From Lachnospiraceae bacterium (GTDB lineage: Bacteria; Bacillota; Clostridia; Lachnospirales; Lachnospiraceae), in assembly GCA_900770325.1 (NCBI GenBank), contig CAAGKE010000190.1, positions 1-7,322 on the forward strand: a stretch of 7,322 nt of DNA. The letters are read 5' to 3'. Positions 1 to 6,559 of the stretch are shown piece after piece. Under the pieces are notes generated by a model. That model was not told the DNA's origin. It saw only the letters and a list, made by a program, of their open reading frames with translations, and searched no databases. The translations under genes were made by a program, and so were the position numbers. How positions within the stretch are numbered: position 1 is the first letter of the stretch; each line of letters starts with the position of its first letter.

Positions 1-1440
1 AAAATCGATATTTTCCGGGTCCTTCAGGAATTTTGGAAGTCCTTTTGCCGGCTGTGGTGGCTGCCGTTCCTTCTGGCGGTGGCCTGCGGCGGCCTGCTGG
101 GCCTGCGGGCCTGGCGGAGCTATACGCCCATGTACGCCTCCCAGGTGACGTTTACCATTCAGACGGCGGATTCCTCTCTGACGGACATCGGCGGCAGCAC
201 CAGCTACTACAATAAGGCCACGGCGGAGCAGCTGACGAAGACCTTTCCCTATCTGGTCCAGTCGGACCTGATGAAAAGCAAGTTGCGCCAGGCCATGGGC
301 GTGAGCTGGATCAACGGCAATATCACCGCACAGACGGTGGACAACACCAGCCTGTTTTCCCTGCGGGTCACCAGTACGTCGGCCCAGGACGCCTATGATA
401 TTCTGGTGGCGGTGACGGAGGTGTATCCCCAGGTGGCGGATTACGTCATCGGCAACACGGAGATGAATGTCCTGACGCAGCCGGAGGTGGCCACGGAGCC
501 CTACAACGCGTTTCGGCCCATTCCCACCATCTGCAAGGGCGCTTTTCTGGGGGCGTTTTTGGGACTGCTGGTCATTTTGCTGTACGCCTTCACCAGGCGC
601 AGCATCCGGGACCCGGAGGATATCCACCGGCGGCTGAACCAGACCTGCATCGCCACACTGCCCAAGGTCACGTTTAAGCGGCGGGGCAATGCCATCGATA
701 AAAACATTTCCGTTTTGAACCAGCGGGTGGACGGCACCTTCCGGGAGAGCGTGCGGAGCATGCGCATCAAATTCCTGCGGGAGGCCCAGAAGCAGCGGGC
801 CAAGGTGGTCATGGTCACCAGCACCCTGCCCGGCGAGGGCAAGACCACGGTGGCGGTGAACCTGGCCCTGACCCTGGGCCAGAACGGCGCCCGGGTCATC
901 CTGGTGGACCTGGACCTGCGAAAGCCCTCTGTGAAAAAGGCGCTGGGGGTCCGGCAGGCCTCCAAGGGCATGCCGGAGCTGCTGGCGGACCCTGCTGCGG
1001 AGCCGGCGGAGGAGCTGCTGCATCTGGACAACAGCCGCCTTTCCCTGTTGGCAGGAGACAGCGCCGCGGCGGACCCCCGCCAGCAGATCAATTCCCGCCG
1101 GCTGGGCGCTATTCTGGATGCCCTGCGGCAGGAGGCGGACTACATCGTGCTGGACACGCCGCCCTGCGGCATCCTGGCGGACAGTGCCGGCGTGGCCCGG
1201 CTGGCGGACTGCACCCTGTATGTGATCCGCGCCGGCGCCGTGGAGGTGTCTCATATCATGGACAGCCTGCAATTCCTGGCGGAAAGCGGCACCCGGATGG
1301 TGGGCTGCGTCCTCAATGGCGTGCAGCCCGGACAGGGCGGCTACGGTTACGGCTATGGCTACGGCTACGGCGGCTATGGCTATGGTTATGGAAAGTACAA
1401 TGCCCACCGCAAGAACAAGGCGGCGGAGGAGGAGCCGTAA
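1..1440 (+). CDS. Fused polysaccharide co-polymerase / BY-type tyrosine kinase (CpsC-CpsD or Wzc-like), 5' partial
   Basis: This is a membrane tyrosine autokinase that controls chain length and export of capsule or exopolysaccharide. The frame is open from base 1, so the true start lies upstream; 479 residues are visible. In window numbering, a first membrane segment spans about 18-40, a short outside domain about 41-178, and a second membrane segment about 179-197. The cytoplasmic kinase follows. It has an ExxRxxR oligomerisation motif (E249, R252, R255), Walker A PGEGKTT with K281, Walker A' VDLDLRKP (D303, D305), and Walker B VLDTPP (D385). The tail holds nine tyrosines, eight of them in a Tyr-Gly run, the usual autophosphorylation cluster. 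Adaptor and kinase sit in one chain as in Gram-negative Wzc, but the outside domain is short as in Gram-positive CpsC. A GTG at base 79 lies inside the first membrane segment and is an unlikely start. Family certain; polymer unknown. Confidence 0.95.
   Translation, partial: KIDIFRVLQEFWKSFCRLWWLPFLLAVACGGLLGLRAWRSYTPMYASQVTFTIQTADSSLTDIGGSTSYYNKATAEQLTKTFPYLVQSDLMKSKLRQAMGVSWINGNITAQTVDNTSLFSLRVTSTSAQDAYDILVAVTEVYPQVADYVIGNTEMNVLTQPEVATEPYNAFRPIPTICKGAFLGAFLGLLVILLYAFTRRSIRDPEDIHRRLNQTCIATLPKVTFKRRGNAIDKNISVLNQRVDGTFRESVRSMRIKFLREAQKQRAKVVMVTSTLPGEGKTTVAVNLALTLGQNGARVILVDLDLRKPSVKKALGVRQASKGMPELLADPAAEPAEELLHLDNSRLSLLAGDSAAADPRQQINSRRLGAILDALRQEADYIVLDTPPCGILADSAGVARLADCTLYVIRAGAVEVSHIMDSLQFLAESGTRMVGCVLNGVQPGQGGYGYGYGYGYGGYGYGYGKYNAHRKNKAAEEEP
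1342..1398 (+). repeat. Tyr-Gly coding repeat in the kinase tail
   Basis: Alternating TAC/TAT and GGC/GGT codons encode five Tyr-Gly units, one extra Gly, three more Tyr-Gly units, then Lys-Tyr. The DNA is a degenerate six-base tandem repeat. In BY-kinases such C-terminal tyrosine clusters are phosphorylated in trans by the neighbouring subunit and control ring assembly. The repetition makes copy-number change by slippage plausible (inference). Confidence 0.85.
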
Positions 1441-1449
1441 ATCACGGCC

Positions 1450-1493
1450 GGGAAGAAGCTGCCGGAGAAGTCCTGGGCAGCTTCTTCCCTTTT
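1450..1493 (+). terminator. Intrinsic terminator or attenuator between the kinase and the peptidase gene
   Basis: A perfect 14-bp inverted repeat (GGGAAGAAGCTGCC at 1450-1463 and its complement at 1476-1489) encloses a 12-base loop and is followed by TTTT and then C. The stem is strong but the T run is short, so some read-through is likely. It lies 9 bases after the kinase stop and 7 bases before the AGGAGG ribosome site of the next gene. That leaves no room for a promoter between them. Confidence 0.75.
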
Positions 1494-1512
1494 CGGAGAA
1501 AGGAGGGGAGCC

Positions 1513-2004
1513 ATGGAGCCGAAAAAGCGCATCGTGGATATCCACACCTACCTGCCGGTGCTGATGGAGCTTTTGGAGCAGGGGGAGAGCGTCAGCCTTA
1601 CCGTCACGGGCAACAGCATGTCTCCCTTCCTGGTCCACGGCCGGGATCAGATTAGCTTTCAAAAGCCCTCCGCTCCTTTGAAGCGGGGGGAGATGGCCTT
1701 TTTCCGCCGGGAGAACGGAGACTATGTCATGCACCGTGTCCTGCGGGCGGAGGAGAACGGATACTTTTTGGTAGGGGACGGCCAGCAGGAGGTGGAGGGA
1801 CCTGTCCCTCCCGGGCAGGTGTTTGCCGTGGTGACGAAGGTGTGCCGCAAGGGCCGCTGGATCGGGCCGGGGGACTTCTGGTGGGACTTTTTTGCCGGCC
1901 CCTGGCTGCGGCTGCTGCCGCTGCGGCCCCTGCTGCGGCGGCTGTACGGCGTGTATTTCCGTATGTTCAGGAGAGGAGGGCGTGACCATGACACAGCCGG
2001 ATAA
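1513..2004 (+). CDS. S24/S26-family signal-peptidase-like protein (Ser-His type)
   Basis: A 163-residue protein with the signal-peptidase/LexA fold signature. GNSMSPFL carries the nucleophile-type Ser35. A basic block then leads to YVMHRVL with His74, and VGDG (88-90) matches the conserved GDN-like box. The position normally held by the catalytic Lys of bacterial type I enzymes has no Lys; His74 fits the Ser-His arrangement of SipW/ER-type signal peptidases (family knowledge). No N-terminal membrane anchor is visible. The Arg- and Trp-rich C-terminus (about 122-155) may lie on the membrane. The ATG start has AGGAGG six bases upstream. The gene overlaps the ABC exporter by 17 bases, so the two are probably translated together, and it may trim a leader or signal from what the exporter moves (inference). 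It could also be an inactive or regulatory relative. Confidence 0.85.
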   Translation: MEPKKRIVDIHTYLPVLMELLEQGESVSLTVTGNSMSPFLVHGRDQISFQKPSAPLKRGEMAFFRRENGDYVMHRVLRAEENGYFLVGDGQQEVEGPVPPGQVFAVVTKVCRKGRWIGPGDFWWDFFAGPWLRLLPLRPLLRRLYGVYFRMFRRGGRDHDTAG

Positions 2005-3781
2005 TGGCCGGGAGGACCGGACGGCCCTGGGCTCCGAGGCCTTGGGCACTCTGCTGCGGCGCTGGCGGGAGGGGACCTTCGGTGAGCTGCTGGAGGACTG
2101 GCGGTGGATCTTGGCCCATACAAAGCGGTATCAATGGGCGGTGGCCTGCTATCTGGTCCTGGGTGTGGCCAGTGCCTCTTTGGGGCTGGTGTCGGCGGTG
2201 GCCAGCAAATACGCCATCGATATCATCACCGGCTACCAGACCTCCCGCCTGGGCGCCATGGCGGCGGTCATGGTGGCCTCGGCCCTGGCCAGCCTGCTGC
2301 TGCGGAGCCTGGTCTCCCGGGTGTCAGCCAAGGTGAGCATCTTCGTCAGCAACGATATCCAGGCGTCTGTATTTGACAAGGTGCTGGACGCCGACTGGCT
2401 GGCCCTCAGCCGGTACAGCAGCGGAGACCTCCTCAGCCGCTTCAACAGCGATGTGAGCACTGTGGCCAGCAACGCCATCAGCTGGCTGCCGAACCTTCTG
2501 GTGAGCCTGTATACGTTCATCGCCACGTTCTTCGTCATTCTCTACTATGACCGCGTCATGGCCCTCATCGCCCTGGCCAGCGCACCGTTTTTGCTGGTGA
2601 GCTCCCGGTATCTGCTGGGGCGCATGCGGCGGCACAACCAGCGGATGAAGGAGCTGGGCAGCCAGCTGATGGCCTATGAGGTAGAGACCTTCTACAATGT
2701 GGACACCATCAAGAGCTTCGGCATCATGGGTCAGTATGGCCGCGGCCTGCGGCAGTGGCAGGAGACCTTTAAAAAAGCCAGCCTGGACTATAACCTGTTC
2801 AGCATCAAGACGGACGCGGCCATCTCCCTGCTGGGCTCCGCCGTGCAGCTGGCGGGCTTTGGGTACTGCCTGTACCTGCTGTGGAGCGGGCAGATCGTCT
2901 ACGGCACCATGACGCTGTTTTTGTCCCAGAGCGCCAAGCTCTCCTCCACGTTCAGCAGCCTGGTGGGCGTGGTGCCCGCCTTTCTCACCAGTTCCGTCTC
3001 CGCCCGGCGCATCCGGGAGCTGACGGAGCTCCCCAAGGAGCCCCACATCCCCGGCAGCGACCTGGACCGCCATAGGGAGGAGGGCTTTGCCGTCCGGATG
3101 GAGAATGTGGACTTTGGCTATGAACCGGCGGAGCCGGTCCTCATGGGTTCTGCTTTCCATGCGGAGCCGGGGGAGATCGTGGCGCTGGTGGGACCCTCCG
3201 GCGAGGGCAAGACCACCATGATCCGCCTGATACTGGGCCTGGTCCGGCCGGACCGGGGCCGGGTGTTCCTGAAGACCGGGGCTGGACTGGAGGCGGAGGT
3301 GAACGCGGAGACCCGGCACCTGTTTTCCTATGTCCCCCAGGGCAACACCATCCTCTCCGGCACCATCGCGGACAACCTGCGCATGGTAAAGGAGGATGCC
3401 ACGGACCAAGAGCTGGAGGAGGCGCTGCGCCTGGCCTGCGCCTGGGAGTTCGTGTCCCGGATGCCGGAGGGCATCCACAGCGGCGTGGGAGAGCGGGGCA
3501 GGGGCCTTTCCGAGGGACAGGCCCAGCGCCTTGCCATTGCCCGGGCCGTTTTGAAGGATGCGCCCGTGCTGCTGCTGGATGAGGCCACCTCCGCCCTGGA
3601 TGTTGCCACGGAGCGGCAGGTGCTGCGCAATCTCATGACCGGGCGGCCCAACCGCACCGTCATCGTCACCACGCACCGGCCCAGTGTATTGGGCATGTGC
3701 CGCCGGGTGTACCGGATCGTAGACCGGCAGGTACGGGAGCTGGACCGGGAGGAGTCAGAGCGGCTGTCCATGGACTTTTGA
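1988..3781 (+). CDS. ABC exporter, fused permease and ATPase, MsbA/LmrA-like
   Basis: A 597-residue half-transporter that should act as a homodimer in the membrane and export a peptide, lipid or other amphipathic substrate. About 45 cytoplasmic residues lead into six membrane segments (about 50-345), then the ATPase. All ATPase motifs are present: Walker A GPSGEGKTT (402-410), Q-loop Gln451, signature LSEGQ (507-511, a common variant of LSGGQ), Walker B LLLDE (D531, E532) and H-loop His563. There is no N-terminal C39 peptidase domain, so any leader removal would need another enzyme; the overlapping peptidase gene upstream is an obvious candidate (inference). The ATG at 1988 is chosen because GGAGGG ends seven bases before it. 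The frame stays open upstream, but that translation is Cys-rich and overlaps the peptidase gene. Substrate unknown. Confidence 0.93.
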   Translation: MTQPDNGREDRTALGSEALGTLLRRWREGTFGELLEDWRWILAHTKRYQWAVACYLVLGVASASLGLVSAVASKYAIDIITGYQTSRLGAMAAVMVASALASLLLRSLVSRVSAKVSIFVSNDIQASVFDKVLDADWLALSRYSSGDLLSRFNSDVSTVASNAISWLPNLLVSLYTFIATFFVILYYDRVMALIALASAPFLLVSSRYLLGRMRRHNQRMKELGSQLMAYEVETFYNVDTIKSFGIMGQYGRGLRQWQETFKKASLDYNLFSIKTDAAISLLGSAVQLAGFGYCLYLLWSGQIVYGTMTLFLSQSAKLSSTFSSLVGVVPAFLTSSVSARRIRELTELPKEPHIPGSDLDRHREEGFAVRMENVDFGYEPAEPVLMGSAFHAEPGEIVALVGPSGEGKTTMIRLILGLVRPDRGRVFLKTGAGLEAEVNAETRHLFSYVPQGNTILSGTIADNLRMVKEDATDQELEEALRLACAWEFVSRMPEGIHSGVGERGRGLSEGQAQRLAIARAVLKDAPVLLLDEATSALDVATERQVLRNLMTGRPNRTVIVTTHRPSVLGMCRRVYRIVDRQVRELDREESERLSMDF

Positions 3782-3861
3782 GGAAGCGGCCGCAGGCGCA
3801 GGATTTTGAAAAAAATGAAAATGAAATTGAAAAAATTATCCAATTCGGCACGGTTTTGAGG

Positions 3862-3890
3862 TTGCCGTTGAAAATTGATTGTGCTATAAT
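3862..3890 (+). promoter_or_regulatory. Extended -10 sigma-A promoter for the VWA-SLH gene
   Basis: TTGCCG (3862-3867), a 17-base spacer and a perfect TATAAT (3885-3890) preceded by TGC, an extended -10. It lies in an A/T-rich stretch (about 3808-3900) unlike the GC-rich genes around it. Transcription should start near 3897, giving a leader of about 88 bases. No terminator is visible between 3781 and this promoter, so read-through from the exporter gene is also possible. Confidence 0.8.
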
Positions 3891-3918
3891 CAACTTACTT
3901 ATATGTGGGCGTGTGCCC

Positions 3919-3961
3919 TTGGCGAGTTCCCGCCGGAGCGGTGAACCGCCGGAGCTGCCAA
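3919..3961 (+). promoter_or_regulatory. Structured 5' leader (imperfect hairpin) of the VWA-SLH mRNA
   Basis: TTGGC (3919-3923) can pair with GCCAA (3957-3961). Inside, AG pairs with CT, TTCC pairs with a GGAG-type segment, and GCGG/CCGC closes a TGAA tetraloop. The fold has a bulge and an internal loop. It ends about ten bases before the GGAGG ribosome site (3972-3976). It may stabilise the message or tune translation. It matches no riboswitch class I recognise. Confidence 0.45.
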
Positions 3962-3984
3962 TCGTGTAAATGGAGGTATCAATC

Positions 3985-6258
3985 ATGCGAAAACACAGAG
4001 TCTTAGCGGGGATTCTGACTGCCATCATGCTGCTTGGCATGGTGCCGTCCGCGCTTGCGGCGGGAACAGCCGTATATAACGGCCCGAAGCCGGGACAGAA
4101 AACGTACCAGGAAGCTGGCATCATTCTGAACAAGGAAGCCACGGAGCTGAAAAGCGGCGAAACGACACTGAACCTGACCATCTCCGCCCCCTCTGACCAG
4201 AGCCCTGTGGCGGTGGAGTTCGTGCTGGACGGCACCAGCAGCCTGCACGGTGTTTCCGGCGATACGAATCCGGTCAAGAAGATGGTGACGGATATTCAAA
4301 ATAAGATTTCCGGTAAGCTGGATAACGTCTATGTGGGCATCACTGTGTTCGGCAGCAAGGCGGCGACCGTAGTGCCCATGTCCAAGCTGCAGGATGCCGG
4401 TAATTTTGACATCGACAGCTGGGCAACTGTCCTGCGGGCGGCTGACTTCCTGGGTACCAACGTGCAGGCGGGCCTCAAAGCCGGCATTGCGGACCTGACT
4501 TCCGCAACTCTGCCTGCCCATACCCGGAAGTACATGGTCCTCGTCACTGACGGCGGCAGCTATTACTGGATGAACGGCAACGAAGCCGTCAACAACAGCT
4601 ACTATACCGGTCGTGACAATGATGGAACGCCTACGACCGCGTCTTTGATGAACAGTGACGCCGCGGACGGCGGCTACATCGCGTTGACCTCCTTGAAAAA
4701 TATGCCCGCTCTCAGCGCGGCGCCCAAGACCTACGGCAACCCCGATGCCCATGAGCCTCTGGCTTACGCGGTCCAGGATATCAAGAGCGACGGCAGTAAA
4801 TATACCAACTTTGAGGCCGGCATTTACTGGGCTGCTCAGGAGCTGAACAACATTCCCAGCGATGTGAATCTCTTTACCGTAGGCAGAGACTATTATAAAA
4901 ACCAGGGCATCGATGCGCTGACGAAGCTGGCCGGAGAGTTTGTGCAGAAGGCCATCGATATGGATGATACCAAGCTCTCTGAAAACCTGATGAACGAGGA
5001 CCTGAGCACGGCTCTGGACCTGATCATTCAGAAGATCAGTGTTATGGTCCCCAAGGACAGCACCGTTACCGACTATATCGGCCGCACCCAGAAGGACAAG
5101 GGTGAGACGGAGGACTATAACTTCGATGTCATCACCGAGGACGGCTTCACTCTCCGGGTGGGCGAAACCACCTACACCGGCAGCCGCGTGTCCGAGAACA
5201 CCTGGACGTTCGGCGATGGCTCCAGACTGGTTTATACCGCCGGCTCCGATGAGCACTTTGTGCTGACCTTGGGCCAGGATATCGTCCGCGGCGGCAAGGT
5301 GTCTCTGGTCTATAACGCCAAGCTGGCCCAATATGACGCCTCCAGCGGACATCATGATGTGCTGACCAACGTGGTCGCATACCTGACCCCTGTGAACAGC
5401 AATGAGGGTATGCTCTTCCCCGAGCCCAGCCTGGGATATCAGCTTGGCGGCGGTGGCGGCGGCGGTGGGACCATCATCCCCGATGATGAGCCCCCCAAGG
5501 CCGAGCTAAACGAGACCGACCATTACGCCTATATCATCGGCCGCAAGGACGGCCTGGTTCATCCCGAGGCCAACATCACCCGCGGCGAGGTGGCCACCAT
5601 TTACTTCCGTATGCTCACTGACGAGTCCCGTAATGAGCTGTGGAGCCAGAGCAACCCCTACACCGATGTCCAGCCGGATACCTGGTGCAATGCCGCTGTT
5701 TCCACCATGACCCGCGCCGGCGTGATCCAGGGCTTCTCTGACGGCACTTTCCGTCCCTACGCGCCGATCACCCGTGCCCAGTTTGCCACCATCGCGGTCC
5801 GCTTCTTCGAGGTGGTCTACTCCGGCGATGACAAGTTCACTGATATTGCCGACCACTGGGCGAAGGATTACATCAACAAGGCCGCGGAGGCCGCACTGAT
5901 CAACGGCTTCTCTGATGGAACGTTCCGTCCCAACCAGAACATCACCCGTGCTCAGGCTATGGCCATCTTCAACCGCGTGCTGGGCCGCGCCCCCGAGAAG
6001 GACCACCTGCTGGATGACGAGATGATCACCTGGCCCGACAACATGGATAAGAACGCCTGGTATTACGCCAATATGCAGGAGGCCACCAACTCTCACGAGT
6101 ACAGAATCGAGTACGACGCGGATGGTGAGCCTTACGAGGTCTGGACCAAGCTCCTGCCTGTCCGTGACTGGGCGGCATTCGAGAAGGAATGGTCCACGGT
6201 GAACTCCGCCGCCAACCCCGGCGAGGTCATCTCCGTTCCCGTAAACGTCAAGAAATAA
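3985..6258 (+). CDS. Secreted VWA-domain surface protein with three SLH repeats
   Basis: A 757-residue exported protein, probably held on the cell surface through SLH binding to wall polysaccharide. A signal peptide occupies about 1-24 (basic MRKHR, hydrophobic core, likely cleavage after ALA). A von Willebrand A domain starts near 75. Its metal-site residues are D82-x-T84-x-S86, T158 and D189, with Thr in place of the usual first Ser. A Tyr/Asn-rich insert of about 100 residues precedes the last core strand (LFTVGRD). A beta-rich domain (about 350-470) and eight glycines (488-495) lead to three SLH repeats (about 510-545, 557-608, 616-666) with ITRG or ITRA motifs. An acidic, Trp-containing tail follows. 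ATG 3985 is chosen over 3970 because GGAGG sits eight bases upstream and the signal peptide then starts correctly. Arg codons are mostly CGC/CGT, unlike the CGG-rich genes upstream, which suggests high expression. Ligand unknown. Confidence 0.95.
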   Translation: MRKHRVLAGILTAIMLLGMVPSALAAGTAVYNGPKPGQKTYQEAGIILNKEATELKSGETTLNLTISAPSDQSPVAVEFVLDGTSSLHGVSGDTNPVKKMVTDIQNKISGKLDNVYVGITVFGSKAATVVPMSKLQDAGNFDIDSWATVLRAADFLGTNVQAGLKAGIADLTSATLPAHTRKYMVLVTDGGSYYWMNGNEAVNNSYYTGRDNDGTPTTASLMNSDAADGGYIALTSLKNMPALSAAPKTYGNPDAHEPLAYAVQDIKSDGSKYTNFEAGIYWAAQELNNIPSDVNLFTVGRDYYKNQGIDALTKLAGEFVQKAIDMDDTKLSENLMNEDLSTALDLIIQKISVMVPKDSTVTDYIGRTQKDKGETEDYNFDVITEDGFTLRVGETTYTGSRVSENTWTFGDGSRLVYTAGSDEHFVLTLGQDIVRGGKVSLVYNAKLAQYDASSGHHDVLTNVVAYLTPVNSNEGMLFPEPSLGYQLGGGGGGGGTIIPDDEPPKAELNETDHYAYIIGRKDGLVHPEANITRGEVATIYFRMLTDESRNELWSQSNPYTDVQPDTWCNAAVSTMTRAGVIQGFSDGTFRPYAPITRAQFATIAVRFFEVVYSGDDKFTDIADHWAKDYINKAAEAALINGFSDGTFRPNQNITRAQAMAIFNRVLGRAPEKDHLLDDEMITWPDNMDKNAWYYANMQEATNSHEYRIEYDADGEPYEVWTKLLPVRDWAAFEKEWSTVNSAANPGEVISVPVNVKK

Positions 6259-6269
6259 GCGCTTTCCGG

Positions 6270-6302
6270 AAGACCGCCGTGGGAATTCACGGCGGTCTTT
6301 TT
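6270..6302 (+). terminator. Intrinsic terminator of the VWA-SLH gene
   Basis: A perfect 12-bp stem (AAGACCGCCGTG at 6270-6281, complement at 6288-6299) with a six-base GGAATT loop runs into a TTTTT tract, 12 bases after the stop codon. The right-arm core CACGGCGG is repeated directly at 6303-6310. This cleanly separates the surface-protein gene from the next unit. Confidence 0.92.
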
Positions 6303-6431
6303 CACGGCGGTAAAAGGGTATAAAAAGTCAAGGAATTTGAAAGGGAAAATAAAAAAGCAATTTTGTAAAAGAAAAACGGAAAATGCGCTGAAAAAAATCC
6401 AAAATTTTGCAGTTTGCTTCCGCCGGAACGC

Positions 6432-6460
6432 TTGAATTTACCAGAGGAATGTGCTACCAT
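6432..6460 (+). promoter_or_regulatory. Extended -10 promoter for the small ORF / PqqD / lipoprotein unit
   Basis: TTGAAT (6432-6437), a 17-base spacer, then TGC and TACCAT (6455-6460). An A/T-rich stretch (about 6310-6410) lies upstream and could act as an UP element, and an 11-base palindrome, TTCCGCCGGAA (6418-6428), abuts the -35. The spacer length and the TGTGCTA string over the -10 are the same as in the VWA-SLH promoter. Expected transcription start is near 6467. Apart from the terminator, I see no gene in 6303-6417. Confidence 0.65.
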
Positions 6461-6476
6461 TACAGTAATTATTCTG

Positions 6477-6492
6477 ATAGTAGGAGTACTAT
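6477..6492 (+). promoter_or_regulatory. Hairpin presenting a Shine-Dalgarno sequence in its loop
   Basis: ATAGTA (6477-6482) is perfectly complementary to TACTAT (6487-6492), leaving GGAG as a four-base loop. The right arm includes the first two bases of the ATG at 6491. The stem is short and A/T-rich, so it would be weak and temperature-sensitive. It could modulate translation of the small ORF. Confidence 0.4.
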
Positions 6493-6559
6493 GCCCATTT
6501 GCGGCAAAGTGGCTTTTTACAAAGGTACAAGGCTCCTGCGGTCATGGAAAAAGGGGTGA
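6491..6559 (+). CDS. Possible small ORF, 22-residue cationic peptide
   Basis: An ATG with AGGAG four bases upstream opens a 22-codon frame ending in TGA at 6557-6559. It is the first ORF expected on the transcript from the 6432-6460 promoter. The peptide begins MPICGKVAFY and ends LLRSWKKG. It has six Lys/Arg, no acidic residue, one Cys (residue 4) and one Trp. Its stop lies inside the probable ribosome site (GGGGTGA) of the PqqD gene, so translating it could affect expression of that gene. It might be a regulatory leader peptide, a peptide substrate or a chance ORF. I do not recognise it. The spacing of four is shorter than usual. Confidence 0.35.
   Translation: MPICGKVAFYKGTRLLRSWKKG

Noticed and set aside
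501..1091. Minus-strand frame across the kinase domain
   Set aside because: Ser/Arg-rich translation with no motifs, opposite Walker A and A' of the real gene.
1892..1987. Upstream extension of the exporter frame
   Set aside because: Its translation is Cys/Gly-rich nonsense overlapping the peptidase gene. The ATG at 1988 has a well-spaced GGAGGG site.
2324..3676. 450-codon open frame on the minus strand across the exporter gene
   Set aside because: It lies wholly antisense to a gene with every ABC motif, and its translation is low-complexity His/Gln/Gly-rich. GC-rich DNA leaves such antisense frames open.
3786..3793. GCGGCCGC palindrome just after the exporter stop
   Set aside because: Eight-base self-complementary string with no loop and no T run, so not a terminator; expected in GC-rich DNA.
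3846..3867. CGGCA and TGCCG inverted repeat spanning the -35 of the VWA-SLH promoter
   Set aside because: Only five bases per arm with a 12-base gap; too weak to call an operator.
3970..3984. Earlier ATG for the VWA-SLH gene
   Set aside because: This ATG overlaps the GGAGG that serves ATG 3985 and would place acidic residues before the signal peptide.
4003..5355. 450-codon open frame on the minus strand across the VWA-SLH gene
   Set aside because: Antisense to a clear secreted protein, with no recognisable domain or ribosome site; another GC-driven shadow.
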